A stretch of DNA of 64,000 bases from CBDFLA01 sp965248915. GTDB taxonomy: Bacteria; Pseudomonadota; Alphaproteobacteria; M2410. Positions 33,622 to 41,352 of this stretch are shown piece after piece (positions within the stretch are counted from its first letter, which is position 1; every line of letters begins with the position of its first letter). The notes below the pieces were generated by a model. It was not told where the DNA came from. It did no database searches and worked only from the letters and a program-made list of their open reading frames with translations. The stretch spans positions 620,001-684,000 of the forward strand of contig OZ252216.1 of NCBI GenBank assembly GCA_965248915.1. The letters run 5' to 3'. The position numbers and the translations under genes are program-made.

Positions 33622-34497
33622 CTATTGCGAATTCTCAATCACCTCAATGTTGCATCCCGCCGTAACAAAGGAAGTGGTTTCGACGTCTGCTAAGCGATCA
33701 GTCCGAACGAGCGCCAGACCTATACTCCCAACACCTGAAAGCAACGTTCCGATCTCAACATCACCCGCTTTGATTGCTTCCCCTGGTTCGGGAAGAAGAC
33801 CCTCCGCACGAACTCGCATGATGCTTTTGCGTACATTGCCGCGATGTTTTGTACGCGCGGTAACTTCCTGGCCGATGAAGCAGCCCTTGTCGAAGTCGAC
33901 CCCATTGAACCGATCCAAGTTGCTTTCGAGAACAAAAGCCTTGTCGGGAACAAGGTCGGCAGATGCATTGGGGACCCCAAGGGAAATGCGGAGCGAGTGG
34001 TATTGCTCGTCATCGGCGAGTTTGATCATCGCCGCGTCTAGCTCATCTGAAACTGCGGTTTGGCTTCCAACAACTCGCAGTCCCAATCGCGCATCGCGGG
34101 GGTCGATGAACGCGTGTCCGCCAAATGATTTCTCGGTCGTCCCAGAGCCAAACTCAGACAAGCCCATTTTTTCGATCGCATCACTGCCATAGATAGCCAC
34201 AACGACGAGGTCCTCTGCATCGAGGGAAACATCGCTTCGCAACTTGTAGAGGATCAGTCGCTTGATGAATTCGGCACGTCTTTCCGCCTCAACATCCAAA
34301 AGGAGATCGTCGCCGTCCTGCAAGACAAAGAAGTCAAAAAGGATCTTGCCTTGTGGCGTTAGGAGTGCGGAATAGATTGACCGTGTCTCGGACACGAGGT
34401 CGACATTGTTGGTGATCAACCCCTGTAGCCAGGGCCGCGCTTCGGACCCGACAATTCGAATGATGGATCTGTCTGTGAGAAGGCAAGCTTCGCTCAT
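33622..34497 (-). CDS. ygfZ: YgfZ/GcvT-domain protein, iron-sulfur cluster biogenesis
   Basis: The 291-residue protein has the YgfZ signature KGCFIGQEVTAR with its conserved Cys, and the GcvT-like folate fold before it (LQGLITNNVDLV, ILYKLRSDVSL). YgfZ/IBA57 proteins help make or repair [4Fe-4S] clusters with folate. NadA in the same window is a cluster enzyme. The start codon overlaps the end of the GFA gene by 4 bases, so translation is probably coupled. It lies 48 bases before the persulfide dioxygenase gene. Confidence 0.92.
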   Translation of the reverse strand: MSEACLLTDRSIIRIVGSEARPWLQGLITNNVDLVSETRSIYSALLTPQGKILFDFFVLQDGDDLLLDVEAERRAEFIKRLILYKLRSDVSLDAEDLVVVAIYGSDAIEKMGLSEFGSGTTEKSFGGHAFIDPRDARLGLRVVGSQTAVSDELDAAMIKLADDEQYHSLRISLGVPNASADLVPDKAFVLESNLDRFNGVDFDKGCFIGQEVTARTKHRGNVRKSIMRVRAEGLLPEPGEAIKAGDVEIGTLLSGVGSIGLALVRTDRLADVETTSFVTAGCNIEVIENSQ

Positions 34498-34892
34498 CTC
34501 GTTCCTTTCTGAGGGAGGTCGTCGGTGATCTCGTAATAATCTGGTTTTTCGTCGACGAAGATATGTATGCGCCCCTTAAGACCGGTAGGCGTGTCGAGCG
34601 TGCCAGGACATATGGCCATTCCCTCGCCTTCGAAAGTTCGAAAGAAGAGGTTGCTGCCACACACATTGCAGAATCCACGCTCCGCCCGGTCTGAAGATTT
34701 GAACCAAGTTAATCCTCTGTCTTCAAGAAAAGTTAGATCCGCTCGGACGATCTGGGCGCCGCCGTGAAGATTGCCGGTCGTGCGGCGACACTGTTCACAG
34801 TGGCAATAGACAACGTCTTTCATCGGCCCATCGACTTCATATTCGACGGCACCGCACAGGCACCGGCCATACCTCTTCCTGTTTTCGTTCAT
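34494..34892 (-). CDS. GFA-family zinc protein
   Basis: The 132-residue protein has the zinc-binding cysteines of the GFA (glutathione-dependent formaldehyde-activating enzyme / CENP-V) family: RCLCGAVEYEV, CHCEQCRRTTG and CNVCGSN. The family name reflects one member; most are uncharacterised. The ATG at 34892 overlaps the merR stop by 4 bases and has AGGAAG upstream; an in-frame start at 34925 lies within merR. Its place in a MerR-GFA-YgfZ run suggests shared transcription. A thiol or aldehyde substrate is possible but not shown. Confidence 0.88.
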   Translation of the reverse strand: MNENRKRYGRCLCGAVEYEVDGPMKDVVYCHCEQCRRTTGNLHGGAQIVRADLTFLEDRGLTWFKSSDRAERGFCNVCGSNLFFRTFEGEGMAICPGTLDTPTGLKGRIHIFVDEKPDYYEITDDLPQKGTR

Positions 34893-35329
34893 TGGTTTGG
34901 CTTCCTGTGATCTTCGTTCAGACATTGTCCATGATCGGACAGGATCTCAATAACTCTGCATTGAGAGACCTGACCGCCAGCACATTCGTTGACCATGCGC
35001 GACAATTCGCTCTTCATCGCCATCAGCATCTCTAGTTTTGTTTCGACCTCAATGAGATGCCGCTTTGCGATCTCATCGGCTTCCTCGCAAGGTCGATCCG
35101 GCCGATCATGCAATTCCAGAAGTTCACGAATGGCGGCCAATGGAAAGCCAAGATCTCGTGCGTGGCGAATGAAAGCCAATCGGTCCACATGCTCTGACGC
35201 GTAGAGTCGTTGATTGCCTTCAGAGCGATAAGGTTCCGGCATAAGGCCAATTTGCTCATAATATCTGACGGTTTGGACCTTTACGCCGCTTTCCTTTGCC
35301 AGATGTCCAATTGTGAATTCTGGGCCCAT
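34889..35329 (-). CDS. MerR-family metal-type regulator
   Basis: The 146-residue protein has an N-terminal winged helix (FTIGHLAKESGVKVQTVRYY) and a dimerisation helix, then cysteines in RPCEEADEIA and NECAGGQVSQCRV. This spacing resembles the Zn/Cd/Pb branch (ZntR, CadR, PbrR). The cation transporter gene is divergent, and a MerR-type dyad lies between the two. It is inferred to activate that transporter on metal excess. The GFA and ygfZ genes follow it on the same strand. Metal identity is not readable. Confidence 0.9.
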   Translation of the reverse strand: MGPEFTIGHLAKESGVKVQTVRYYEQIGLMPEPYRSEGNQRLYASEHVDRLAFIRHARDLGFPLAAIRELLELHDRPDRPCEEADEIAKRHLIEVETKLEMLMAMKSELSRMVNECAGGQVSQCRVIEILSDHGQCLNEDHRKPNQ

Positions 35330-35343
35330 GGATCATTTTCCTC

Positions 35344-35374
35344 TTGAACCTACAGTCACTGTAGATATTAGCGT
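35344..35374 (+). promoter_or_regulatory. MerR-type promoter with dyad for the cation transporter
   Basis: TTGAAC (35344-35349) is followed by the perfect dyad CTACAGTCACTGTAG (35350-35364) and a weak TAGCGT -10 (35369-35374), spacer 19 bases. The overlong spacer carrying the dyad is the hallmark of MerR-activated promoters. The same dyad lies 21 bases before the merR start codon, so it could also serve autoregulation. Confidence 0.65.
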
Positions 35375-35419
35375 GAAGATGGAGTGATTCAAGGGAAGTC
35401 GCGAAAGAGAGGGCCGACA

Positions 35420-36052
35420 ATGGCTGGATGTGATCACAGTGACCTGAAATTCGACGGCGCCTCGAAGGCTTACAAGCAAGTCCTTTGGATCGTTATTGCC
35501 ATCAATGCGGTCATGTTTGTCGTCGAAATGACGGCTGGCCTGGCGGCGCAATCGATGGCACTGCGGGCTGACGCCCTCGACTTTCTTGGCGACACTGTCA
35601 CCTATCTCATTACCTTCCTGGTGATCGGCTATCCACAAGTGTGGCGGTCCCGGGCAGCTCTCGCTAAAGGGGTGAGCTTAGGCGTGATGGGCATCTGGGT
35701 CCTCCTTTCGACCCTCTACCGTGTCTTCGTGCTTGGACAGCCGGATGAGTTTGTCATGGGGTCCATTGGGATGCTGGCCTTTGCAGCAAACCTCGCAAGT
35801 GTGTTCTTGCTGATCAAGTACCGTGAAGGAGATGCAAATATTCGCTCCGTCTGGTTATGCAGCCGCAATGACGCCATTGGAAACATTGCGGTGGTGATCG
35901 CGGCCTTTGCCGTCGCGGGGACAGGGACGGCCTGGCCCGATCTGATTGTTGCTGCGATTCTAGCCAGCCTCTTTCTCTATTCAGCGTTCAAGATCACCAG
36001 CCATGCGCTTGAGGAATTGCGACACGAGAGGGCGCAAGCCGATCTTCAATAG
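35420..36052 (+). CDS. CDF-like cation transporter, short form
   Basis: The 210-residue membrane protein has about six helices and the cation-diffusion-facilitator metal site pattern: ALRADALDFLGD in helix 2 and CSRNDAIGNIAV in helix 5, plus an N-terminal GCDHSD that could bind metal. It ends with helix 6 and lacks the C-terminal cytoplasmic domain of YiiP, as in the short CDF group. GAGAGGG lies 7 bases before the ATG. The neighbouring MerR gene and promoter suggest heavy-metal efflux. A tiny ORF overlaps its stop by one base. Confidence 0.87.
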   Translation: MAGCDHSDLKFDGASKAYKQVLWIVIAINAVMFVVEMTAGLAAQSMALRADALDFLGDTVTYLITFLVIGYPQVWRSRAALAKGVSLGVMGIWVLLSTLYRVFVLGQPDEFVMGSIGMLAFAANLASVFLLIKYREGDANIRSVWLCSRNDAIGNIAVVIAAFAVAGTGTAWPDLIVAAILASLFLYSAFKITSHALEELRHERAQADLQ

Positions 36053-36147
36053 TGGTTGTTTGGTGGCCCGTTGCGGCGCTTGCGGTCCTCACATGCGCAG
36101 CTGTACTTGGCGGGAATCCTTGGCAGAGTGCGGTTGGACTCGTATAA
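36052..36147 (+). CDS. possible 31-residue membrane peptide
   Basis: A GTG sharing its first G with the transporter TAG stop (TAGTG) opens a 31-codon frame. It encodes one hydrophobic helix (VVWWPVAALAVLTCAAVLGG) and a short tail NPWQSAVGLV. Stop-start overlap allows translational coupling, so it could be a small subunit of the transporter. Equally it may be chance; there is no family evidence. No other gene occupies these bases. Confidence 0.3.
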   Translation: MVVWWPVAALAVLTCAAVLGGNPWQSAVGLV

Positions 36148-36198
36148 ACTCATGTAACGATTATCAAAATTTGATTCTTCGAGGAGTTATTCAAACTC

Positions 36199-37932
36199 GT
36201 GTCAGGCTTTGCCGGCATTCTCACCCACACTCGCGTACCGCCTAGAGCGGCGCTCCTTGATGCCATGGCTCGTGCTCTTGGCCACCGTGGCGGTGATGAG
36301 GATGGTAAATTCAGCACGGGTGGTTTGGGTGTCGTTCACACGCGGTTGGCGTCCCTCGGTTCTAGGGCCGATGATCAACCCTTGTTCGATGATGATGGGG
36401 CGGTCCTCGTTGCGGACAGAGAATTTGAACGACTGAGTGTTGGCCAAGACCAGTCCGGGCCTATTCAATTGTATCGCAAGAAGGGTCTGTCATTTGTTAC
36501 CGAACTGACAGGGCCTTTTGCGCTTGCCCTGTACGACCCAGGAGAGCATTGGCTGATCCTATCGAGAGACCTCTTCGGAGTTAAACCACTCTACTATGCC
36601 GAAACGTCGGAAGGATTGATCTTTGCATCCGAGATCAAGGCCTTGGTTGCTACAGGCCTTATCCAAAAAGTCGTCGACGAAAATGCCGTCAGTGAATTTG
36701 CACAACTTCAATTCAATTGTGGGCGTCGCACTCTTTGGCATGGTGTGAGAAGAGTGCAACCGGGCGAGACACTGGTCGCCCAAGGCGGCAAGGTTGTCGA
36801 TCGCAGTCGCCGTGATGCATTGCCGCCGGGCGGTTCTAACAAACTATCGAAAGACCAAGCGCTTGGCGAACTCGAGAAAGCACTGCAAGCGTCCCTGGAA
36901 GAAGTTCTGAACACAGAATCGGAGATCGGCGTTGCTTTCGCCGGCGATGTTGAAACGAGCGTTCTGATCGAGGCCATGATCGCGCGAGGAAGAAAACCTG
37001 ATGCTGTGATCGCGCCTTCGCTAAGCGGCGAACCGGGACGTGAAGATCGGGCACGGGAAAAGCACCACGCGTCATTGCTTGGGGTCGAACTCCAATTTGT
37101 TGAAATTGGCGCCAACGACTTTTGGTCAAACTTGCCAGCGATTGCCGCAGCCTTGGACGACCCCGTCGCCGATTACATGAGCCTTTACATTTACAAACTG
37201 GCAGAATTGGCATCTGATCGCGTTCACGTCCTTGTATCGAGCATGGGAGCCGATGAAATATTTGCAGGTCGAAGCCGGTACCGAAGTGCCATGCGACCTT
37301 TGTGGCTCGGTGGCAAAACAATGCGTAGCCGCGGTTACTTGGAAGGGCTCTCAGTACTGAGCGCGGAAACAGGTTCCTGGCGCGACGGCATTAGCGCCGC
37401 CCAAAAACGCCTGGAAGAGGGTGCCCTGACCAAGCTGCAGCAGGCACAAGCTCTAGATGCCGGAGATTGGTTGGCCAATGACACTTTGAATCTCATGGAT
37501 CGGTGTGCCATGGCGCATAATGTTGAAGTGCGTTATCCCTATCTTGAGCCCGAACTGGTGCGATTAGGGTTCAGATTGGATGATGATCTCAAGATCGCCC
37601 ACGGATTCGGCAAGGCCCTTTTGCGGGACCGCTTGAAGGCAAAATTTTCCGAGTCTTGGACGGACAAGAAATGTCGCCTGACTTCAGTGCCCGTGAGAGA
37701 CTGGATTGGCGCACGGGCTCGAGACCTTGGGCCTCTCGTTGCAAAGTGCGAAGGTGTGAAAGAATTTTGTGTCCCGGTGGAAGTGGAGTATTTGTTCAAG
37801 CACTTGCATGGTCAGCGTAATAAACGTCGTGGGACGGCTGCTTGGCAACTCTTGTTCTATGCGCTGTGGCACCGTATTCACATTGAAGGCGTTTCGCATG
37901 AAGGTAATGTGTTTGAGGTCTTGGCGGATTAG
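36199..37932 (+). CDS. asparagine synthetase homologue with degenerate active sites
   Basis: The 577-residue protein is collinear with AsnB: a class II amidotransferase domain (1-205) and an ATP-PPase domain (215-577). Both key sites are changed. The N-terminal nucleophile Cys2 is Ser (start SGFAGIL), and the NGEIYN glutamine-binding block reads VADREFER (71-78). The PP-loop SGGxDS reads AGDVET at 248-253. Scaffold motifs such as SRDLFGVKPLYYA, FASEIKAL, MGADEIFAGRSRYR and NVEVRYPYLEPELV remain, and the frame is intact. It may be a pseudoenzyme with a binding or regulatory role. Dihydroorotase follows after 20 bases. Confidence 0.82.
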   Translation: MSGFAGILTHTRVPPRAALLDAMARALGHRGGDEDGKFSTGGLGVVHTRLASLGSRADDQPLFDDDGAVLVADREFERLSVGQDQSGPIQLYRKKGLSFVTELTGPFALALYDPGEHWLILSRDLFGVKPLYYAETSEGLIFASEIKALVATGLIQKVVDENAVSEFAQLQFNCGRRTLWHGVRRVQPGETLVAQGGKVVDRSRRDALPPGGSNKLSKDQALGELEKALQASLEEVLNTESEIGVAFAGDVETSVLIEAMIARGRKPDAVIAPSLSGEPGREDRAREKHHASLLGVELQFVEIGANDFWSNLPAIAAALDDPVADYMSLYIYKLAELASDRVHVLVSSMGADEIFAGRSRYRSAMRPLWLGGKTMRSRGYLEGLSVLSAETGSWRDGISAAQKRLEEGALTKLQQAQALDAGDWLANDTLNLMDRCAMAHNVEVRYPYLEPELVRLGFRLDDDLKIAHGFGKALLRDRLKAKFSESWTDKKCRLTSVPVRDWIGARARDLGPLVAKCEGVKEFCVPVEVEYLFKHLHGQRNKRRGTAAWQLLFYALWHRIHIEGVSHEGNVFEVLAD

Positions 37933-37952
37933 ATGAGAAGTGAGAGGCATTG

Positions 37953-39284
37953 ATGGCGATCAAAAATTTCGACCAAATCATCAAAGGCGGAACCATCGTC
38001 AGTCACGATGGTCGCACGGAGCAAGATGTAGCTGTTCGTGACGGAAAGATCGTTGAGATTGGCAAATTTGATGTCAACCGCGCGGACGAAGTAATCGACG
38101 CCCACGGGCTACACGTGTTGCCTGGCATCATCGATACCCAGGTTCACTTCAGGGAACCGGGTGCGGAACCAAAGGAAGATCTCGAAACCGGAAGTAGGGC
38201 GGCTGTTCTGGGTGGCGTGACGTCAGTCTTTGAAATGCCAAATACAAGGCCGACCACATCAACCGCCGAAGCGGTGAGTGACAAGATCGAGCGCGCCACC
38301 CATCGTATGTTTTGCGATTTCGCGTTCTATGTCGGCGCCACGACGGAAAATGCCGACAAGCTTGCCGAATTGGAGCGCATGAAGGGCGTTTGCGGCGTGA
38401 AGGTGTTTATGGGCTCATCGACCGGCACACTATTGGTTGCCGAAGACGATGCTGTGGAAGCCGTGCTCCGCTCTGGCCGTCGGCGAGTGGCGGTTCATTC
38501 GGAAGATGAAGATAGATTGAAAGAATGCGCTCATCTGGCTGAAGCTGGCAATGTCCACACCCATGCGGTCGCGCGAGACGTGGAGGCGGCGGTTCGCTGC
38601 ACCACACGGCTCTTGCGTTTGGCCAGAAAAGCCAATCGACGCATTCATGTTCTCCATATTTCCACGGCCGACGAAATGCCAATTCTGGCACTGAACAAAG
38701 ACATCGCGACCGTAGAAACCACGCCACAGCATCTCACCCTTACCGCACCTGATTGCTACGACCGGCTTGGCAGCTTCGCACAAATGAATCCACCCATTCG
38801 AAGCGCCGAACACCTTGACGGCATTTGGTGGGGATTGAACCAAGGCATTGTCGATGTCTTGGGATCGGACCATGCGCCACACTTGCGCGAAGAAAAGGAA
38901 AGAGATTTCCCCAACACGCCGTCTGGCATGCCGGGTGTGCAAACCCTCGTGCCTCTCATGCTAGATCATGTTAATGCCGGGCGTTTAAGCCTTGAACGGT
39001 TTGTTGACCTGATGTGTCACGGGCCAAACCGCGTGTTCAACTTGGTTGGCAAAGGTCGCCTCGCGGTCGGTTACGATGCCGATTTCACGCTCGTTGACAT
39101 GAGGGCAGAGCGCACCATTGAAAACGCACAATCCGCGTCCAAGTGCGGCTGGACACCTTTCGACGGGGTGACCGTCAAAGGCTGGCCCAAAGGCACCATC
39201 ATCCGCGGTCGCCGCGTCATGTGGGAAGACGAAATCCTCGGTGAAGCTCACGGCGAACCGATGAAGTTCCAAGAGACGCTTTGA
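37953..39284 (+). CDS. pyrC: dihydroorotase, class I
   Basis: The 443-residue amidohydrolase would close carbamoyl-aspartate to dihydroorotate in pyrimidine synthesis. It has IDTQVHFREPG near residue 60, the likely carboxylated Lys in GVKVFMGSSTG, HSEDED, HVLHISTADE and GSDHAPH. The first metal His of the usual HxH is Gln. I recall the same change in other alphaproteobacterial members, so it need not abolish activity. The ATG at 37953 follows GAGAGG; the TTG before it is less likely. Allantoinase or hydantoinase activity is possible. Confidence 0.88.
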   Translation: MAIKNFDQIIKGGTIVSHDGRTEQDVAVRDGKIVEIGKFDVNRADEVIDAHGLHVLPGIIDTQVHFREPGAEPKEDLETGSRAAVLGGVTSVFEMPNTRPTTSTAEAVSDKIERATHRMFCDFAFYVGATTENADKLAELERMKGVCGVKVFMGSSTGTLLVAEDDAVEAVLRSGRRRVAVHSEDEDRLKECAHLAEAGNVHTHAVARDVEAAVRCTTRLLRLARKANRRIHVLHISTADEMPILALNKDIATVETTPQHLTLTAPDCYDRLGSFAQMNPPIRSAEHLDGIWWGLNQGIVDVLGSDHAPHLREEKERDFPNTPSGMPGVQTLVPLMLDHVNAGRLSLERFVDLMCHGPNRVFNLVGKGRLAVGYDADFTLVDMRAERTIENAQSASKCGWTPFDGVTVKGWPKGTIIRGRRVMWEDEILGEAHGEPMKFQETL

Positions 39285-39371
39285 GCATTGATGATTCGAC
39301 ATACACTCCGTTTAATTGTATATTGTTGCGACATTCAATCATTAGACAGCACGCTCTTTGGAAGGATTTGA

Positions 39372-40220
39372 ATGGCTCGCGCCCAGAGGCCTGAAGTATC
39401 AGTGGGCCAGCTTTTTAGTGGCACTGTAGATTTCTTATGGGAAAACCATCGCAATCTGATCAGATCATTTGCGATCCCAATTCTTGTCTTACTATTGATA
39501 TTCTTTGTAATGGCTCTCTTGAACGGAAAGCCGCAACAAATTGCATCGATGGCCCAAATGAACCTGTCATGGTTGTATTTCTTCGTTGCCGGACTGACAG
39601 GCATCCTTCCCATATTTTACGTCTGTGCGCTGGTCAATTTCATTCAGACTGTCAACGGCCAGAGAGCCCCGAGCGGATTGTACAAATTCACATTGGGAAC
39701 AACCGAACTACTGGCGATTGGGTCACTCTACATTGGGGCAGTTATTCTAACGCCACTTTCAACATTGGCTTTTGGTCTCTCCGAGTTTGTCTCTGGAATG
39801 ATTCAGGCGCCAATTGGGATCGGGCCTGATCTGTTTCCTTCTGTGACAAAGTCGACATTCTATCTAATTTCGTTCAGCATCGTGGTTGGCATGATTGGAT
39901 TGCCCTTCGCGAAGACTGTTCGGACCGGCACGTTCGACTTTGGTCAATCGACTAGGGTGGCGCTTAATCATGGGTGGCGCATCGCCGTTTGTGTGTTCTT
40001 GTTGGGATTGATACCTATCGCGTTCTTCGCACTTTGGGTGATCGGTGTAACACAACCTATCTCCGAGGTCGTTGAAGAATCATTTTGGTTCGAATTCTGG
40101 ATCCTGGTACTGTTTGAGACGATTTCTCCACTCATCTACGCAGTTCCATATATCGTCATCGGTGCAGTTATTGTTGTCGCTGACAATGCGACGAATGATC
40201 AGACGGACGAGCCGAGCTAG
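39372..40220 (+). CDS. multipass membrane protein, unknown family
   Basis: The 282-residue protein has about six predicted helices (for example SFAIPILVLLLIFFVMALL, WLYFFVAGLTGILPIFYVCAL, LISFSIVVGMIGLPFA). The N-terminal SVGQLFSGTVDFLWENHRNLIR is amphipathic. The pattern of a cytoplasmic N-terminal helix before six helices resembles YciC/DUF-type proteins of unknown function. GGAAGGATT precedes the ATG. It lies alone between pyrC and the acuI-like gene. No function can be given. Confidence 0.75.
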   Translation: MARAQRPEVSVGQLFSGTVDFLWENHRNLIRSFAIPILVLLLIFFVMALLNGKPQQIASMAQMNLSWLYFFVAGLTGILPIFYVCALVNFIQTVNGQRAPSGLYKFTLGTTELLAIGSLYIGAVILTPLSTLAFGLSEFVSGMIQAPIGIGPDLFPSVTKSTFYLISFSIVVGMIGLPFAKTVRTGTFDFGQSTRVALNHGWRIAVCVFLLGLIPIAFFALWVIGVTQPISEVVEESFWFEFWILVLFETISPLIYAVPYIVIGAVIVVADNATNDQTDEPS

Positions 40221-40320
40221 TACACTCTCCCCATAGACGCCCTCACTTTTCCATGTCATAAATCTCAACAACGACGTGAGGCCGCTTGAACGAGTCTCGC
40301 GCGAGAAAAAGGTGAGGGCA

Positions 40321-41307
40321 ATGGCAGACACATTCAAGGCATTGGTGATCGAAAAGACCGACGACGGTCAGTCCGTTGGCGAAAAGCAATTGTCCATGGA
40401 TGATCTCTTGGACGGCGATGTCGTCGTCGACGTCTCACATTCCACGGTCAATTATAAAGACGGTTTGGCGTTAACCGGTGTTGCGCCAGTGGTGCGTCAT
40501 TGGCCAATGATCCCAGGTATAGATTTTGCGGGTACTGTCGTAAGTTCCGAACATGACGGCATTTCCATAGGCGACAAAGTCGTTCTCAACGGCTGGGGTC
40601 TTGGCGAGACGCATCTGGGTGGTTATGCCGAGAAAGCGCGGGTCAAAGGGGAGTGGCTTGTGCCGCTCCCGAGTGCCTTTACACCGGCCCAAGCCATGGC
40701 GATCGGCACGGCGGGATACACCGCCATGTTGTGTATCATGAGCCTTGAAGATCACGAGGTAACACCTGATAGCGGACCGGTTCTCGTTACCGGCGCGGCT
40801 GGCGGCGTCGGCAGTGTCGCCGTCGCAATATTGGCAAAGCTCGGATACGAGGTATTGGCATCAACAGGCAGAGCCGAAGAGGCCGACTACCTCAAAGGCC
40901 TCGGCGCTTTAGAGATCATTGACCGGGCAGAACTGTCAGACAAACCTCGACCTATTGGCAAGGAACGTTGGGCAGGCGTTGTTGATGTAGCGGGATCGAA
41001 TGTGCTGGCCAACGCGATTTCTCAAACCAAATATGGCGGTGTCGTTGCGGCCTGTGGTCTCGCCGCTGGAATGGATCTGCCGACCAGCGTCGCACCCTTC
41101 ATATTGCGCGGCGTAACGCTTGTGGGCATCGACTCCGTGATGTGCCCAAAGCCAAAACGCACGAAAGCCTGGGAGCGCCTGGCAAAGGACCTTGACCTAT
41201 CCAAGCTAGAAGCCATGACTGAAACCATAGGCCTGAGCGATCTCGAAGCAGTCGCACCAAAGATCCTTGCAGGTCAAGTGCGCGGTCGTCTCGTGGTTGA
41301 AATCTAA
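40321..41307 (+). CDS. acuI: acrylyl-CoA reductase-like MDR oxidoreductase (AcuI/YhdH)
   Basis: The 328-residue zinc-independent medium-chain reductase has the YhdH/AcuI hallmarks: STVNYKDGLALTG, PMIPGIDFAGTV, NGWGLGETHLGGYAEKARV and the nucleotide loop TGAAGGVGSVAV. AcuI reduces toxic acrylyl-CoA to propionyl-CoA with NADPH. The ATG at 40321 has GGTGAGGG upstream; an in-frame start at 40276 lacks one. No DMSP lyase or demethylase gene is nearby, so a general detoxifying role is as likely. Confidence 0.9.
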   Translation: MADTFKALVIEKTDDGQSVGEKQLSMDDLLDGDVVVDVSHSTVNYKDGLALTGVAPVVRHWPMIPGIDFAGTVVSSEHDGISIGDKVVLNGWGLGETHLGGYAEKARVKGEWLVPLPSAFTPAQAMAIGTAGYTAMLCIMSLEDHEVTPDSGPVLVTGAAGGVGSVAVAILAKLGYEVLASTGRAEEADYLKGLGALEIIDRAELSDKPRPIGKERWAGVVDVAGSNVLANAISQTKYGGVVAACGLAAGMDLPTSVAPFILRGVTLVGIDSVMCPKPKRTKAWERLAKDLDLSKLEAMTETIGLSDLEAVAPKILAGQVRGRLVVEI

Positions 41308-41352
41308 TTAGATACTTTGTCCAAATAACAAACGATCCTTGGGAGAATTGCC

